A stretch of DNA of 27,156 nucleotides from a bacterium HR25 (lineage in GTDB: Bacteria > Chloroflexota > Dehalococcoidia > SM23-28-2 > HRbin24). The stretch is taken from assembly GCA_002898615.1 (NCBI GenBank), contig BEIB01000007.1, positions 1-27,156 of the forward strand, given 5' to 3'. A program made the position numbers and the translations under genes. The notes under the pieces were generated by a model. That model saw only the letters and a program-made list of their open reading frames with translations, made no database searches and was not told the DNA's origin. Shown here piece by piece: positions 7,092 through 13,313 of the stretch (position 1 is the stretch's first letter; each line of letters starts with the position of its first letter).

Positions 7092-8168
7092 GTGAAGACG
7101 GCCTACATGTGCCGGGGCGGGGCGGCGCCCTTCGCCGCCCTGCGGCTGCCCTCCTTCCGCTACTTCTGGTCTTCTACCCTGTTCTTCGAGATAGCCCAGT
7201 GGGCCCAGCTCGGGATCCAGGCCTGGCTGGTGCTGACGCTGACGTCCACCCCCGTCTCTCTGGCCCCTTACACCGCCTCCCGCTTCCTCCCCAAATTGGT
7301 CCTCTCTCCCCTGGCCGGCTTCGTGGCCGACCGCGTGGACAGGATGAAGATGCTCCTCTGCTCGCAGCTCCTCCTGGCCCTGGTGAGCCTGGCGATGGCG
7401 GCCCACTTCACTGCCGGCGGCTCCCTCTGGGGCCTTATCGTCCTCAACGGCCTCCTCTCCGCCATCTTCGCCTTCGACCAGCCGGCCCGGCGGGCCGTCC
7501 TACCCCGGCTGGTGGGATGGGAGCACCTCCTCTGCGCCGTCTCCCTGGGGAACTCCGCCTTCAGCATGGCGGTGGTGATGGGACCCGTCCTCTCGGCCGC
7601 TCTCCTGAGCGGCCTGGGGACTCTGGCTACCCTCTACATCAACTTCGCCCTGTACGTCGTGGCCCTCCTCCTGCTACTCCCCCTCTGGCGCCTCCAGGCG
7701 CCGCCCGCCAGGGAAGAGGCGGACGCCCAAGTGGGGCATCGGTTCCTGGACGGGATCAGGTACCTGCAGGCCACGCCCATAGTGGCTGGCCTCCTCCTAG
7801 TCTCCATGTTCCCCGGCTTCCTGGACCGCCTCTTCGTCCTCTTTCTGCCGGTGGCGGCCAGCGAGGCGGCGGTGAAGGCCGCCCATCTGGGAGACCTGAT
7901 GGCCATCGCCCGGGGGGCGGGCGCCGTGGTGGGCGCCCTGCTGCTGGCCGCCTGGGGACAGGTGCGCCTCCCCCACGGCATGGTGCTGCCGGTGGCGCTG
8001 GCCTGCGCTGCCGCCTCCGCCCTCTTCCTCTTCGTGCCCGGCGTCCACAGCTCCCTGGCCGTCCTGGGGATCGCCGGCCTGCTCCGCTCCGTCCTCTCCT
8101 CCCTGACCACGACCCTCCTCCACATCCGCATCCCCGATAGCGTCCGTGGGCGCATCATGGCCATCTAG
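7092..8168 (+). CDS. MFS exporter (EntS/MFS_3-like), apparently C-terminally truncated
   Basis: A 358-residue major facilitator resembling the enterobactin-exporter/MFS_3 group: opening FAALRLPSFRYFW, the helix 2-3 loop GFVADRVDRMKML, and the characteristic Gln-Pro-Ala-Arg of FAFDQPARRAVLPRLV. It starts with GTG 7092, four to five bases after AAGGAGG. It ends with a TAG just after IPDSVRGRIMAI, the conserved loop before the last two helices. Relatives are usually about 400-420 residues and continue for two more helices, so helices 11-12 are missing. I read the downstream DNA in all plus frames and see no remnant of them. It may be a decayed transporter or a 10-helix variant. The following gene is on the same strand 116 bases on. 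Confidence 0.78.
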   Translation: MKTAYMCRGGAAPFAALRLPSFRYFWSSTLFFEIAQWAQLGIQAWLVLTLTSTPVSLAPYTASRFLPKLVLSPLAGFVADRVDRMKMLLCSQLLLALVSLAMAAHFTAGGSLWGLIVLNGLLSAIFAFDQPARRAVLPRLVGWEHLLCAVSLGNSAFSMAVVMGPVLSAALLSGLGTLATLYINFALYVVALLLLLPLWRLQAPPAREEADAQVGHRFLDGIRYLQATPIVAGLLLVSMFPGFLDRLFVLFLPVAASEAAVKAAHLGDLMAIARGAGAVVGALLLAAWGQVRLPHGMVLPVALACAAASALFLFVPGVHSSLAVLGIAGLLRSVLSSLTTTLLHIRIPDSVRGRIMAI

Positions 8169-8284
8169 GCCCCCTCTGGCATCCCCGTTGCCCCCTCATC
8201 TGCCCTCGCCGTGTAACGTTTAGTGCCTTGTAACTATCACTATCTGTGGAACGGAGCGACACTGACTGACCGTTCACGCAGCGC

Positions 8285-9238
8285 ATGTCCCGGTTATTGG
8301 CGCAGATACTGGGGGAGGCGCGTCGCGCTCTCGCCCTGGCCGGCATCATGGTGGCCGGAGGCCTCGCCCTGGCGGTGGGGCTGTCGGCGGCCGCCAGCGC
8401 CTCCGTCCCCCGGGCGGAGGGGACGGCCACCCCTCCGCTGGCATCCCTGACGGGGACGGGGGCTGAGGAGACCGGCCAGGCCCTGACATCGCCCCTGCCC
8501 GCCCCGTCCCCTGCCGGCGAGGCTGCCCGGGAGGGAACCGTAGCCTCGGCGGCGATGCCCCAGACGGCGCCTGAGGGGCCCGCCGTCACGCCCGGGCCCA
8601 CGCCCACCGTCACCGCCGGGCCGGCGGACGCCCCGGGCCCGGAGGACCCCCGGGCCACCGTGCGGGCGGCCCGGGCCCGTCAGCCCAGACACTATCGGCC
8701 GCCCTCCCTCCCGGCAGGGACGGAGGAGCAGGACCGGCCCCCGGCATCAGCCCGCCCGGGCCGCCTGCCTCTGCCGGTGGAGGGCGCCTGGACCGTGACC
8801 TGCGGCCCCCACTGTGGCCTCCACCAGGGCGTCCACGCCTACGCCCTCGACTTGGTCCGCCGCGATGGCGCTACCGCCGGCGCGCCCGTCTGGGCGCCCG
8901 TGGACGGCGAGATCACCGCCCTGGCCGGCTCCACCACCGCCTATTGTCAGGGGCAGTGGGTCTCCGGAGCGGTGGCCGGCGCCTCCCTGGTGCTGGACTT
9001 CCGTCTGCCGGGAGGAGAGCACGCTCGCCTGCGGCTGGTCCACCTGGACAGCGCCTCCATCCCCGCCTCTCTTCGCCCCGCCGGGGATCCGGTGCCCGTG
9101 CGAGCGGGGACATACCTGGGCCGCCTGGCCGACATCGGCCCGGGCTGTAGCCACCTGCACGTGGCGCTCACGGTCATGAACGGGTCAGGGGAGGCGCCGG
9201 TGCCCATCAACCTGCAAGGCCGGTTCCTGGCTTACTGA
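8285..9238 (+). CDS. Secreted or membrane-anchored M23 (LytM-like) protein with long Pro/Ala-rich linker
   Basis: A 317-residue protein. A basic N-terminus and a hydrophobic stretch (about residues 17-40) form a signal peptide or anchor. Residues 41-160 are a Pro/Ala/Thr/Glu-rich low-complexity spacer suited to crossing a cell wall. Residues 165-300 match an M23 domain: H184 with D189 (HAYALD), H253 (LVHLD) and the H290-L-H292 pair. The first motif has four residues between His and Asp instead of the usual three, a form I associate with a divergent M23 branch; activity is likely but not certain. Four Cys in the domain (C173, C177, C221, C288) could form disulfides. The start ATG 8285 lacks a good Shine-Dalgarno site. 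It lies 183 bases upstream of the archaellum operon on the same strand. Confidence 0.78.
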   Translation: MSRLLAQILGEARRALALAGIMVAGGLALAVGLSAAASASVPRAEGTATPPLASLTGTGAEETGQALTSPLPAPSPAGEAAREGTVASAAMPQTAPEGPAVTPGPTPTVTAGPADAPGPEDPRATVRAARARQPRHYRPPSLPAGTEEQDRPPASARPGRLPLPVEGAWTVTCGPHCGLHQGVHAYALDLVRRDGATAGAPVWAPVDGEITALAGSTTAYCQGQWVSGAVAGASLVLDFRLPGGEHARLRLVHLDSASIPASLRPAGDPVPVRAGTYLGRLADIGPGCSHLHVALTVMNGSGEAPVPINLQGRFLAY

Positions 9239-9421
9239 GTTGCTGTGTTCAGAAATTGTGGAAAACAGCCCTGAGCGGCCCGAGAGGCCTCTGAGTAACG
9301 TTAACACTCTCTAATCGTCGCTTGATTCGGAAGGCAGAAAGGGGGTGATATCCCAGCGTAAGGGCAAACAGAGGCAGCAGAAGCCAGATATCCCACGAGA
9401 CCTCTCGTTAAGGAGGAGCGA
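9239..9421 (+). promoter_or_regulatory. Leader/promoter region of the archaellum operon
   Basis: The operon promoter should lie in these 183 bases. The best sigma70 fit is TTGATT (9322-9327), 18 bases, TGATAT (9346-9351), which is weak. A 10-bp palindrome AGAGGCCTCT lies near 9285. A small hairpin ACGAGA-CC-TCTCGT (9395-9408) sits immediately before TAAGGAGG (9409-9416), a near-perfect ribosome site five bases from ATG 9422. A hairpin abutting the ribosome site could stabilise the archaellin mRNA or modulate its translation. The hairpin and ribosome site are clear; the promoter is not. Confidence 0.35.
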
Positions 9422-10000
9422 ATGAAGAGACTCAGGAGACTGCTCTCAGGGCAGGAGGGGATAACGGGGCTGGAGACGGCCATCATCCTCATCGCCTTCG
9501 TCATCGTCGCCTCCGTCTTCGCCTTCGTCGTCCTCTCCACCGGCCTCTTCTCCGCCGAGCGGGGCAAGGAGACCGTCTTCGCCGGCCTCAACAAGGCCCA
9601 GGCCAACCTGGAGCTCCACGGCTCTGTGGTGGTGACCGCCTCCGGTTCTCCTCTGGTGCCCGACGAGATAACCTTCTCGCTGGCCCTGGCCGCCGGCGGC
9701 ACCGCCGTCAACATTGATCCCTCCGCCACCACCAACTCCGTCGTCATGAACTACATCGACCAGAACGCCCGCGTCTCCGACGTTACTTACGCCGTCACTT
9801 GGATCCAGGGCGATGGCGACAGCCTCCTGGAGCCCGGCGAGCTGGCCGAGGTCTCCATAACACTGCCCACCACCCCCGGCAGCCAGAACCTGGCGGCCAA
9901 CGAGCACTTCACCATCGAGGTGGTGGCCCCTCAGGGCGGCACTATGCTCATCGCCCGCACTATGCCGGCGGCTATCGACGCCGTCATGGATCTCCACTAA
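9422..10000 (+). CDS. arlB: Archaellin 1 (archaeal-type flagellin, class III signal peptide)
   Basis: A 192-residue filament subunit. The N-terminus is a textbook prearchaellin: a short basic leader (MKRLRRLLSGQEG) with predicted cleavage after G13, then ITGLETAIILIAFVIVASVF, the hydrophobic helix that packs in the filament core. Mature residues up to about 70 match euryarchaeal archaellins of the Methanospirillum type (GLExAI.LIAFVIVA.VF..VVL.TG.F). The outer beta domain (about 75-160) is variable and lacks Cys. The C-terminal segment NEHFTIEVVAPQGG...IARTMPAAIDAVMDLH is the conserved archaellin ending, which distinguishes it from pilins. A strong ribosome site precedes it, as expected for a highly expressed gene. 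Residues 11-72 are identical to archaellin 2. The processing peptidase (PibD/FlaK) is not in this window. Confidence 0.92.
   Translation: MKRLRRLLSGQEGITGLETAIILIAFVIVASVFAFVVLSTGLFSAERGKETVFAGLNKAQANLELHGSVVVTASGSPLVPDEITFSLALAAGGTAVNIDPSATTNSVVMNYIDQNARVSDVTYAVTWIQGDGDSLLEPGELAEVSITLPTTPGSQNLAANEHFTIEVVAPQGGTMLIARTMPAAIDAVMDLH
9452..9636 (+). repeat. 185-bp perfect direct repeat, copy 1 (archaellin 5' region)
   Basis: Bases 9452-9636 are identical, base for base, to 10043-10227 (offset 591). The repeat encodes the signal-cleavage region, core helix and first outer residues of both archaellins. Divergence begins abruptly on both sides. Confidence 0.95.
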
Positions 10001-10012
10001 GGGAGCAGGCAC

Positions 10013-10663
10013 ATGAACAGAATCAAGCGGTTCCTGGCCGGTCAGGAGGGGATAACGGGGCTGGAGACGGCCATCATCCTCATCGCCTTCGTCATCGTCG
10101 CCTCCGTCTTCGCCTTCGTCGTCCTCTCCACCGGCCTCTTCTCCGCCGAGCGGGGCAAGGAGACCGTCTTCGCCGGCCTCAACAAGGCCCAGGCCAACCT
10201 GGAGCTCCACGGCTCTGTGGTGGTGACGGACCTCAACGAGTGGAACGACCCGGGGACCGGCTGTGTTGAGCAGGCCGGCTCCGACGGCGAGCCCGACCGG
10301 GTGGTCTTCTCCCTGGCCCTGGCGGCTGGTGGTGCCCCCGTCAACGTCGACCCTGCCGCCACCATCAACACCGTCGCCATCAACTACGTGGACCAGGACG
10401 TGCGGGTGGCTGACGTCTCCTACACCGTTACCGTGGTCCAGGGCGATAGCGACAACCTGCTGGAGCCGGGGGAGCTCTTCGAGGTGACCGTCAACCTGGC
10501 AGGGGACGACGACATCTCTACGGGCTGCCCCGTCAACACCGGCAGCCTGGACCTGGGGACCAACGAGCACTTCACCATCGAGGTGGTGGCCCCCCAGGGC
10601 GGCACCATGCTCATCGCCCGCACCATGCCCTCCGCCATCGACGCCGTCATGAACCTGCACTAG
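10013..10663 (+). CDS. arlB: Archaellin 2 (archaeal-type flagellin, with Cys-bearing insertions)
   Basis: A 216-residue archaellin starting 12 bases after archaellin 1 stops, with a weaker GGGAGCAGG ribosome site. Residues 11-72 (cleavage site after G13, ITGLETAIILIAF helix) are identical to archaellin 1. The outer domain is related but carries two insertions, TDLNEWNDPGTGCVEQAGSDG (near residues 72-92) and DDDISTGCPVNTGS (near 165-178). Each supplies one cysteine, C84 and C172, in a similar T-G-C setting. These are the only Cys in the mature chain, so a disulfide linking the two loops, or an intersubunit bond, is plausible. The C-terminus (NEHFTIEVVAPQGG to DAVMNLH) is again the conserved archaellin ending. 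Like multi-archaellin archaea, the filament may be mixed, with one subunit minor or at the base. Confidence 0.92.
   Translation: MNRIKRFLAGQEGITGLETAIILIAFVIVASVFAFVVLSTGLFSAERGKETVFAGLNKAQANLELHGSVVVTDLNEWNDPGTGCVEQAGSDGEPDRVVFSLALAAGGAPVNVDPAATINTVAINYVDQDVRVADVSYTVTVVQGDSDNLLEPGELFEVTVNLAGDDDISTGCPVNTGSLDLGTNEHFTIEVVAPQGGTMLIARTMPSAIDAVMNLH
10043..10227 (+). repeat. 185-bp perfect direct repeat, copy 2 (archaellin 5' region)
   Basis: Identical to 9452-9636. The 3' ends of the two genes encode almost the same peptide but differ at several synonymous third positions. The perfect 5' identity is therefore best explained by recent gene conversion or duplication rather than by protein-level selection alone. 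Confidence 0.95.
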
Positions 10664-10878
10664 GGACGGAGGACGGGCCGCAAGCCAACTCAAGGATGTG
10701 AGAGTGGACCGCAGGTCACAGAAAGGAGGAGGTGGAGAGCTAACCACGGTCTGGCAAGCAACCGGGGGTGCTGCTGGCGGAGGGGCGCTGCTGCAGCGGT
10801 GCTCGCTGCCGTCCGCAGCACCCCCCTTTTGGGGGCCCCAGCGGGGCGGGACTACTCCCTGAGCGAGGAGAGCCGTCA
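10664..10878 (+). other. Spacer between archaellin and motor genes
   Basis: These 215 bases separate the archaellins from the rest of the operon; the other spacings in the operon are under 40 bases. They hold a strong but apparently unused ribosome-binding-like site AAAGGAGGAGG near 10722-10732, whose nearest start (GTG 10732) would give only a three-codon frame. The intrinsic-terminator-like hairpin follows. A third archaellin remnant is not visible. The ribosome site for the next gene (AGGAG, 10866-10870) ends the spacer. Confidence 0.5.
10764..10830 (+). terminator. Intrinsic-terminator-like hairpin inside the archaellum operon
   Basis: Arms GGGGGTGCTGC (10764-10774) and GCAGCACCCCC (10815-10825) are perfectly complementary over 11 bp and are followed by CTTTT (10826-10830). 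The 40 bases between the arms can themselves fold (CGCTG-CTG-CAGCG hairpin). It lies 100 bases after the archaellin 2 stop and 49 bases before the next start. The loop is larger than in a textbook terminator and the T-run is short, so partial termination is more likely than a complete block. No clear promoter is seen between it and the next gene, so the motor genes would depend on read-through. Confidence 0.6.
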
Positions 10879-11376
10879 GTGGACAAGGTCCTGGTCACCC
10901 TTCTCCTGCTGGTAGCTTCGGCGGTGGCCAGCTCCATCGTGGTGGGGACAGTCATGCCAGCGGTGCACCGGGCAGGCAGCGACATCATCGGTGTCGGCTC
11001 AGAGGTCAGCAGCCGCATCCGGACCGATGTGCGTATCATAGAGGTCGCCTCTTCGGCCGGCAGCGATACCGTCAAGGTGTGGGTCAAGAACGTCGGCTCG
11101 GTCAAGATAGGCAACGTCGACCGCACGGACGTCTTCTTCGGCGAGGTAGGAGCCTTCCAGCGCATCACCTACGACCCCTCCAGCAACTGCTCCGACCCCG
11201 CCCTGCGCACCGCCGCCTGCTGGCAGTACGCCCTGGAGAACGACACCGAGTGGAGCCCCTTCGCCACGGTGCGGCTTACCATCTATCTGACGGCCGGCCT
11301 CCAGGCAGGCAAGGACTACACCGTCAAGCTGGTGCTGCCCTCGGGGCTCTCCGTGGAGACTGTCTTCTCGCTGTGA
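10879..11376 (+). CDS. ArlF/ArlG-family archaellum stator protein (first copy, ArlG-like)
   Basis: A 165-residue membrane-anchored protein. The start is GTG 10879, eight bases after AGGAG. The longer frame would read through the terminator hairpin and is Cys/Pro-rich nonsense. One N-terminal helix (residues 4-26, VLVTLLLLVASAVASSIVVG) is followed by an extracytoplasmic beta-sandwich. The pattern TDVRIIEV...VKVWVKNVGSVKI...DVFFG matches archaeal FlaG ('TDF.II...Y.VKNTG...D.F.DG'). The C-terminus (VKLVLPSGLSVETVFSL) also resembles the FlaF ending. A loop with C104 and C114 may be disulfide-closed. In archaea ArlF and ArlG form the stator that anchors the motor to the outer envelope. There it binds the S-layer; the anchor in this bacterium is unknown. 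The family is well supported; the F versus G assignment is tentative. Confidence 0.75.
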   Translation: MDKVLVTLLLLVASAVASSIVVGTVMPAVHRAGSDIIGVGSEVSSRIRTDVRIIEVASSAGSDTVKVWVKNVGSVKIGNVDRTDVFFGEVGAFQRITYDPSSNCSDPALRTAACWQYALENDTEWSPFATVRLTIYLTAGLQAGKDYTVKLVLPSGLSVETVFSL

Positions 11377-11391
11377 AGAGAGGCCCTGGCC

Positions 11392-11895
11392 ATGGAGCAG
11401 ACCATTCCCTCCCTCATCCTGGCGGCGGCCATGATCATGACCTCCCTGGTGGTGGCGGGAGCCGCCAGGACCTACTGGAGCAGCACCGCGCCTTCCCTCA
11501 AGGAGGCCGTCGCCACGGCGGAGCAAAGGCTGGGGACGGAGCTCAGCGTGACCGACAAGTCCCTCAACGCTGGCGGCGACCGCGTCACCGTCACCCTGGA
11601 GAACCGGGGACGTACCCCCATAGCCGACCCCCGACTCATGGACCTGATGGTGAGCTATACCGATCAGGCCGGCCAACGGCACTCCTCCTGGTATCCCTAC
11701 GCCGATGGCCCCCTGCAACAGAACACCTGGACCATCACCGCCATCCAGGGAGACCGCCGCAACCCCGGCATGGTGGACCCCGGCGAGACGATGGTCCTGG
11801 AGGTCTGGCTGGACCCGCCAGTGGACACCGCCAACACGGACCGCTGGCTAGTAGTGAGCACCCCCAGCGGCCTCAGTTATACGGTCTACTTCTGA
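11392..11895 (+). CDS. ArlF/ArlG-family archaellum stator protein (second copy, ArlF-like)
   Basis: A 167-residue protein 15 bases after the previous gene, with GAGAGG eight bases before ATG 11392. An N-terminal helix (residues 6-24) anchors a beta-sandwich with the strands ELSVTDKSLNAGGDRVTVTLENRGRTPI. This is the 'V.N.G.T.L' signature of archaeal FlaF/FlaG domains. The ending WLVVSTPSGLSYTVYF is like that of FlaF and like that of the preceding gene, so the two are probably ancient paralogues. It has no Cys. Neither stator protein has a basic class III leader, as in archaeal ArlF/G, where the helix is retained. Together they fit the ArlF-ArlG heteromer. Insertions around the middle (DQAGQRHSSWYPYADGP; TAIQGDRRNPGMVDPGE) make the domain longer than archaeal versions I remember. 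Confidence 0.7.
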   Translation: MEQTIPSLILAAAMIMTSLVVAGAARTYWSSTAPSLKEAVATAEQRLGTELSVTDKSLNAGGDRVTVTLENRGRTPIADPRLMDLMVSYTDQAGQRHSSWYPYADGPLQQNTWTITAIQGDRRNPGMVDPGETMVLEVWLDPPVDTANTDRWLVVSTPSGLSYTVYF

Positions 11896-11914
11896 GAGAA
11901 AGGAGGCTTCCCAC

Positions 11915-12532
11915 ATGGAGCTGAACAACCGCCTCGCCAGTCTGGAAGAGGACTTCAACATCCTGAAGAATGAGATAAAGCAGGTGCTCCTGGACATACG
12001 GGAACAGATCCTCCACTGGGAGAGCCCCTTCGCGGACTACACGCCCCCGGCCGCCACAGGCGCCAAGGAGCGAGAGGAGCCGGCCCGGCCCGTCGCTCCC
12101 CCCAAGATGGAGGAGCCGGAGCCCCCCGCCCCGGGGCCGGAGGAGGAGCGTCCCGCCCCTGACGGCCTGGACGGCGACCTGCCGGACTTCCGCGGCCTGC
12201 CCGTGCTGACCCGCCACCAGACGGGGCAGATGGACATAGCCACCCTCAGCGCCCTGGCCAACTGGGCCTGGTGGGCCGTCCGCCGCGTGGGACGACGCCG
12301 CGCCGAGGCCCTGGTCCGCGTCTACCAGTTGAGCGGCTACCTCTCCGAAGAGACCGGACAGGCCCTGGGCCAGCTCCTGGACCTGGCGGACGAGGAGGAG
12401 CCACCCGCCAAGGTCACCATGCGGGACTGCACCCTGGCCCTCCTGCGGCTGGACGCCGCCCTGGGGGCGCGAGGCGGCGCCAACATGGGCCTCCTCGCCC
12501 TCCTGTGGGAGGGAGACCGCCAGGAGCTCTGA
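11915..12532 (+). CDS. ArlC/D/E-type archaellum switch protein
   Basis: A 205-residue cytoplasmic protein with a strong AAAGGAGG site eight bases before ATG 11915. Residues 1-35 form a heptad-like coiled coil (LNNRLASLEEDFNILKNEI). Residues about 40-90 are a Pro/Glu-rich linker. Residues 93-160 match the FlaD/FlaE domain: archaeal versions read 'L..D...L..W..FLVE.VG...L...L.YY..IGWIS', and here it is IATLSALANWAWWAVRRVG...LVRVYQLSGYLSEE. A helical tail with a Cys follows. In Euryarchaeota ArlC, ArlD and ArlE form the ring that connects the motor to chemotaxis through CheF. Here one protein combines the coiled-coil and E-type domain. No CheF or Che gene is in the window, so the input to this switch is unknown. 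Its place, just before ArlH, matches archaeal operons. Confidence 0.75.
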   Translation: MELNNRLASLEEDFNILKNEIKQVLLDIREQILHWESPFADYTPPAATGAKEREEPARPVAPPKMEEPEPPAPGPEEERPAPDGLDGDLPDFRGLPVLTRHQTGQMDIATLSALANWAWWAVRRVGRRRAEALVRVYQLSGYLSEETGQALGQLLDLADEEEPPAKVTMRDCTLALLRLDAALGARGGANMGLLALLWEGDRQEL

Positions 12533-12570
12533 CAGCCCAGCCCCGGACTGCGGGAGGAAGGTAGCACGGC

Positions 12571-13308
12571 ATGGACGAGATAGAAGAGCAGGACAGCGTC
12601 CAGGTACACAACGTCGTCTCCACGGGCAACCGGGAGATAGACCAGAAGATGGGGGGAGGCATACCTGTGGGCTCCCTCACCCTCATGGAGGGCGAGTCCG
12701 GCGCCGGCAAGTCGGTGCTGGCCAACCAGCTCACCTGGGGCGCCCTGCGGGAGGGAAGGAGGGTCGTCCTCTATACTACCGAGAACACCTTCCCCAGCTT
12801 CGTCCGTCACATGATCAGCCTCAACCTGGACGTGACGGACTATCTCCTCATGGGCCGCCTCAAGCTCTACCCCATGCCCCTCTCCAAGCCGGACTGGCCC
12901 GTGCGCCGCGTCCTCCAGGCGGTAGAGGAGAGCATGCGCCGCCTCCCCGCCGACTTCTTCGTCGTGGACTCCCTCACCGGCCTGGGCGCCCATGCCCTCC
13001 TGCGGGAGACCGACGAGAGCAGCCTCATCGGCTTCTTCGAGAAGCTGCGGGAGGTGTGCGACCAGGGCAAGACGGTGGTGACGGTAGTCCACTCCTACGC
13101 CTTCGACGAACGGATGCTCATCCGCCTCCGTTCCCTGTGCGATGCTGACCTGCGCCTGCGCATCGAGGAGGTGGGAGACCAGCTCGTCAAGGTGCTGGAG
13201 GTGGCCAAGGTGAGAGGGGCGGAGAAGAAGACCGGGAACATAGTCGCCTTCGATGTGGAGCCGGGCATCGGCATGCGCATCATCCCTGTCAGCAAGGCCA
13301 AGGCCTAG
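12571..13308 (+). CDS. arlH: ArlH, KaiC-like ATPase regulator of the archaellum motor
   Basis: A 245-residue RecA/KaiC-fold protein, the usual ArlH length. Walker A is GESGAGKS (41-48). Walker B is DFFVVDSLTGLGAH (D133). The substrate loop STGNREIDQKMGGGIPVGSLTLMEG at the start is typical of KaiC/ArlH. ArlH in archaea binds ATP, docks on ArlI and is thought to gate assembly or switching by autophosphorylation and ATP-dependent oligomerisation. The start at ATG 12571 follows GGAGGAAGGT eight bases upstream. It lies 38 bases after the switch gene and five bases before arlI, the canonical archaeal order. ArlH is not part of bacterial type IV pili, so its presence argues strongly for an archaellum rather than a pilus. 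Confidence 0.92.
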   Translation: MDEIEEQDSVQVHNVVSTGNREIDQKMGGGIPVGSLTLMEGESGAGKSVLANQLTWGALREGRRVVLYTTENTFPSFVRHMISLNLDVTDYLLMGRLKLYPMPLSKPDWPVRRVLQAVEESMRRLPADFFVVDSLTGLGAHALLRETDESSLIGFFEKLREVCDQGKTVVTVVHSYAFDERMLIRLRSLCDADLRLRIEEVGDQLVKVLEVAKVRGAEKKTGNIVAFDVEPGIGMRIIPVSKAKA

Positions 13309-13313
13309 GAGCG

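Noticed and set aside
9229..9243. Sigma54-like GG...GC element upstream of archaellin 1
   Set aside because: The GG and GC are separated by 11 bases rather than the strict 10, and it overlaps the end of the M23 gene.
10721..10743. Possible leader peptide behind AAAGGAGGAGG
   Set aside because: The nearest start GTG 10732 gives only three codons and is two bases from the ribosome site, too close for initiation.
9446..10747. 433-codon minus-strand open frame antisense to both archaellins
   Set aside because: It repeats itself because the genes beneath it are duplicated; its composition (Gly/Val/His/Asp-rich) is that of an antisense shadow and it has no ribosome site.
10768..10878. Upstream extension of the first stator gene to a start at 10768
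   Set aside because: It would translate the terminator-like hairpin and add a Cys/Pro-rich segment before the membrane helix; GTG 10879 has a proper ribosome site.
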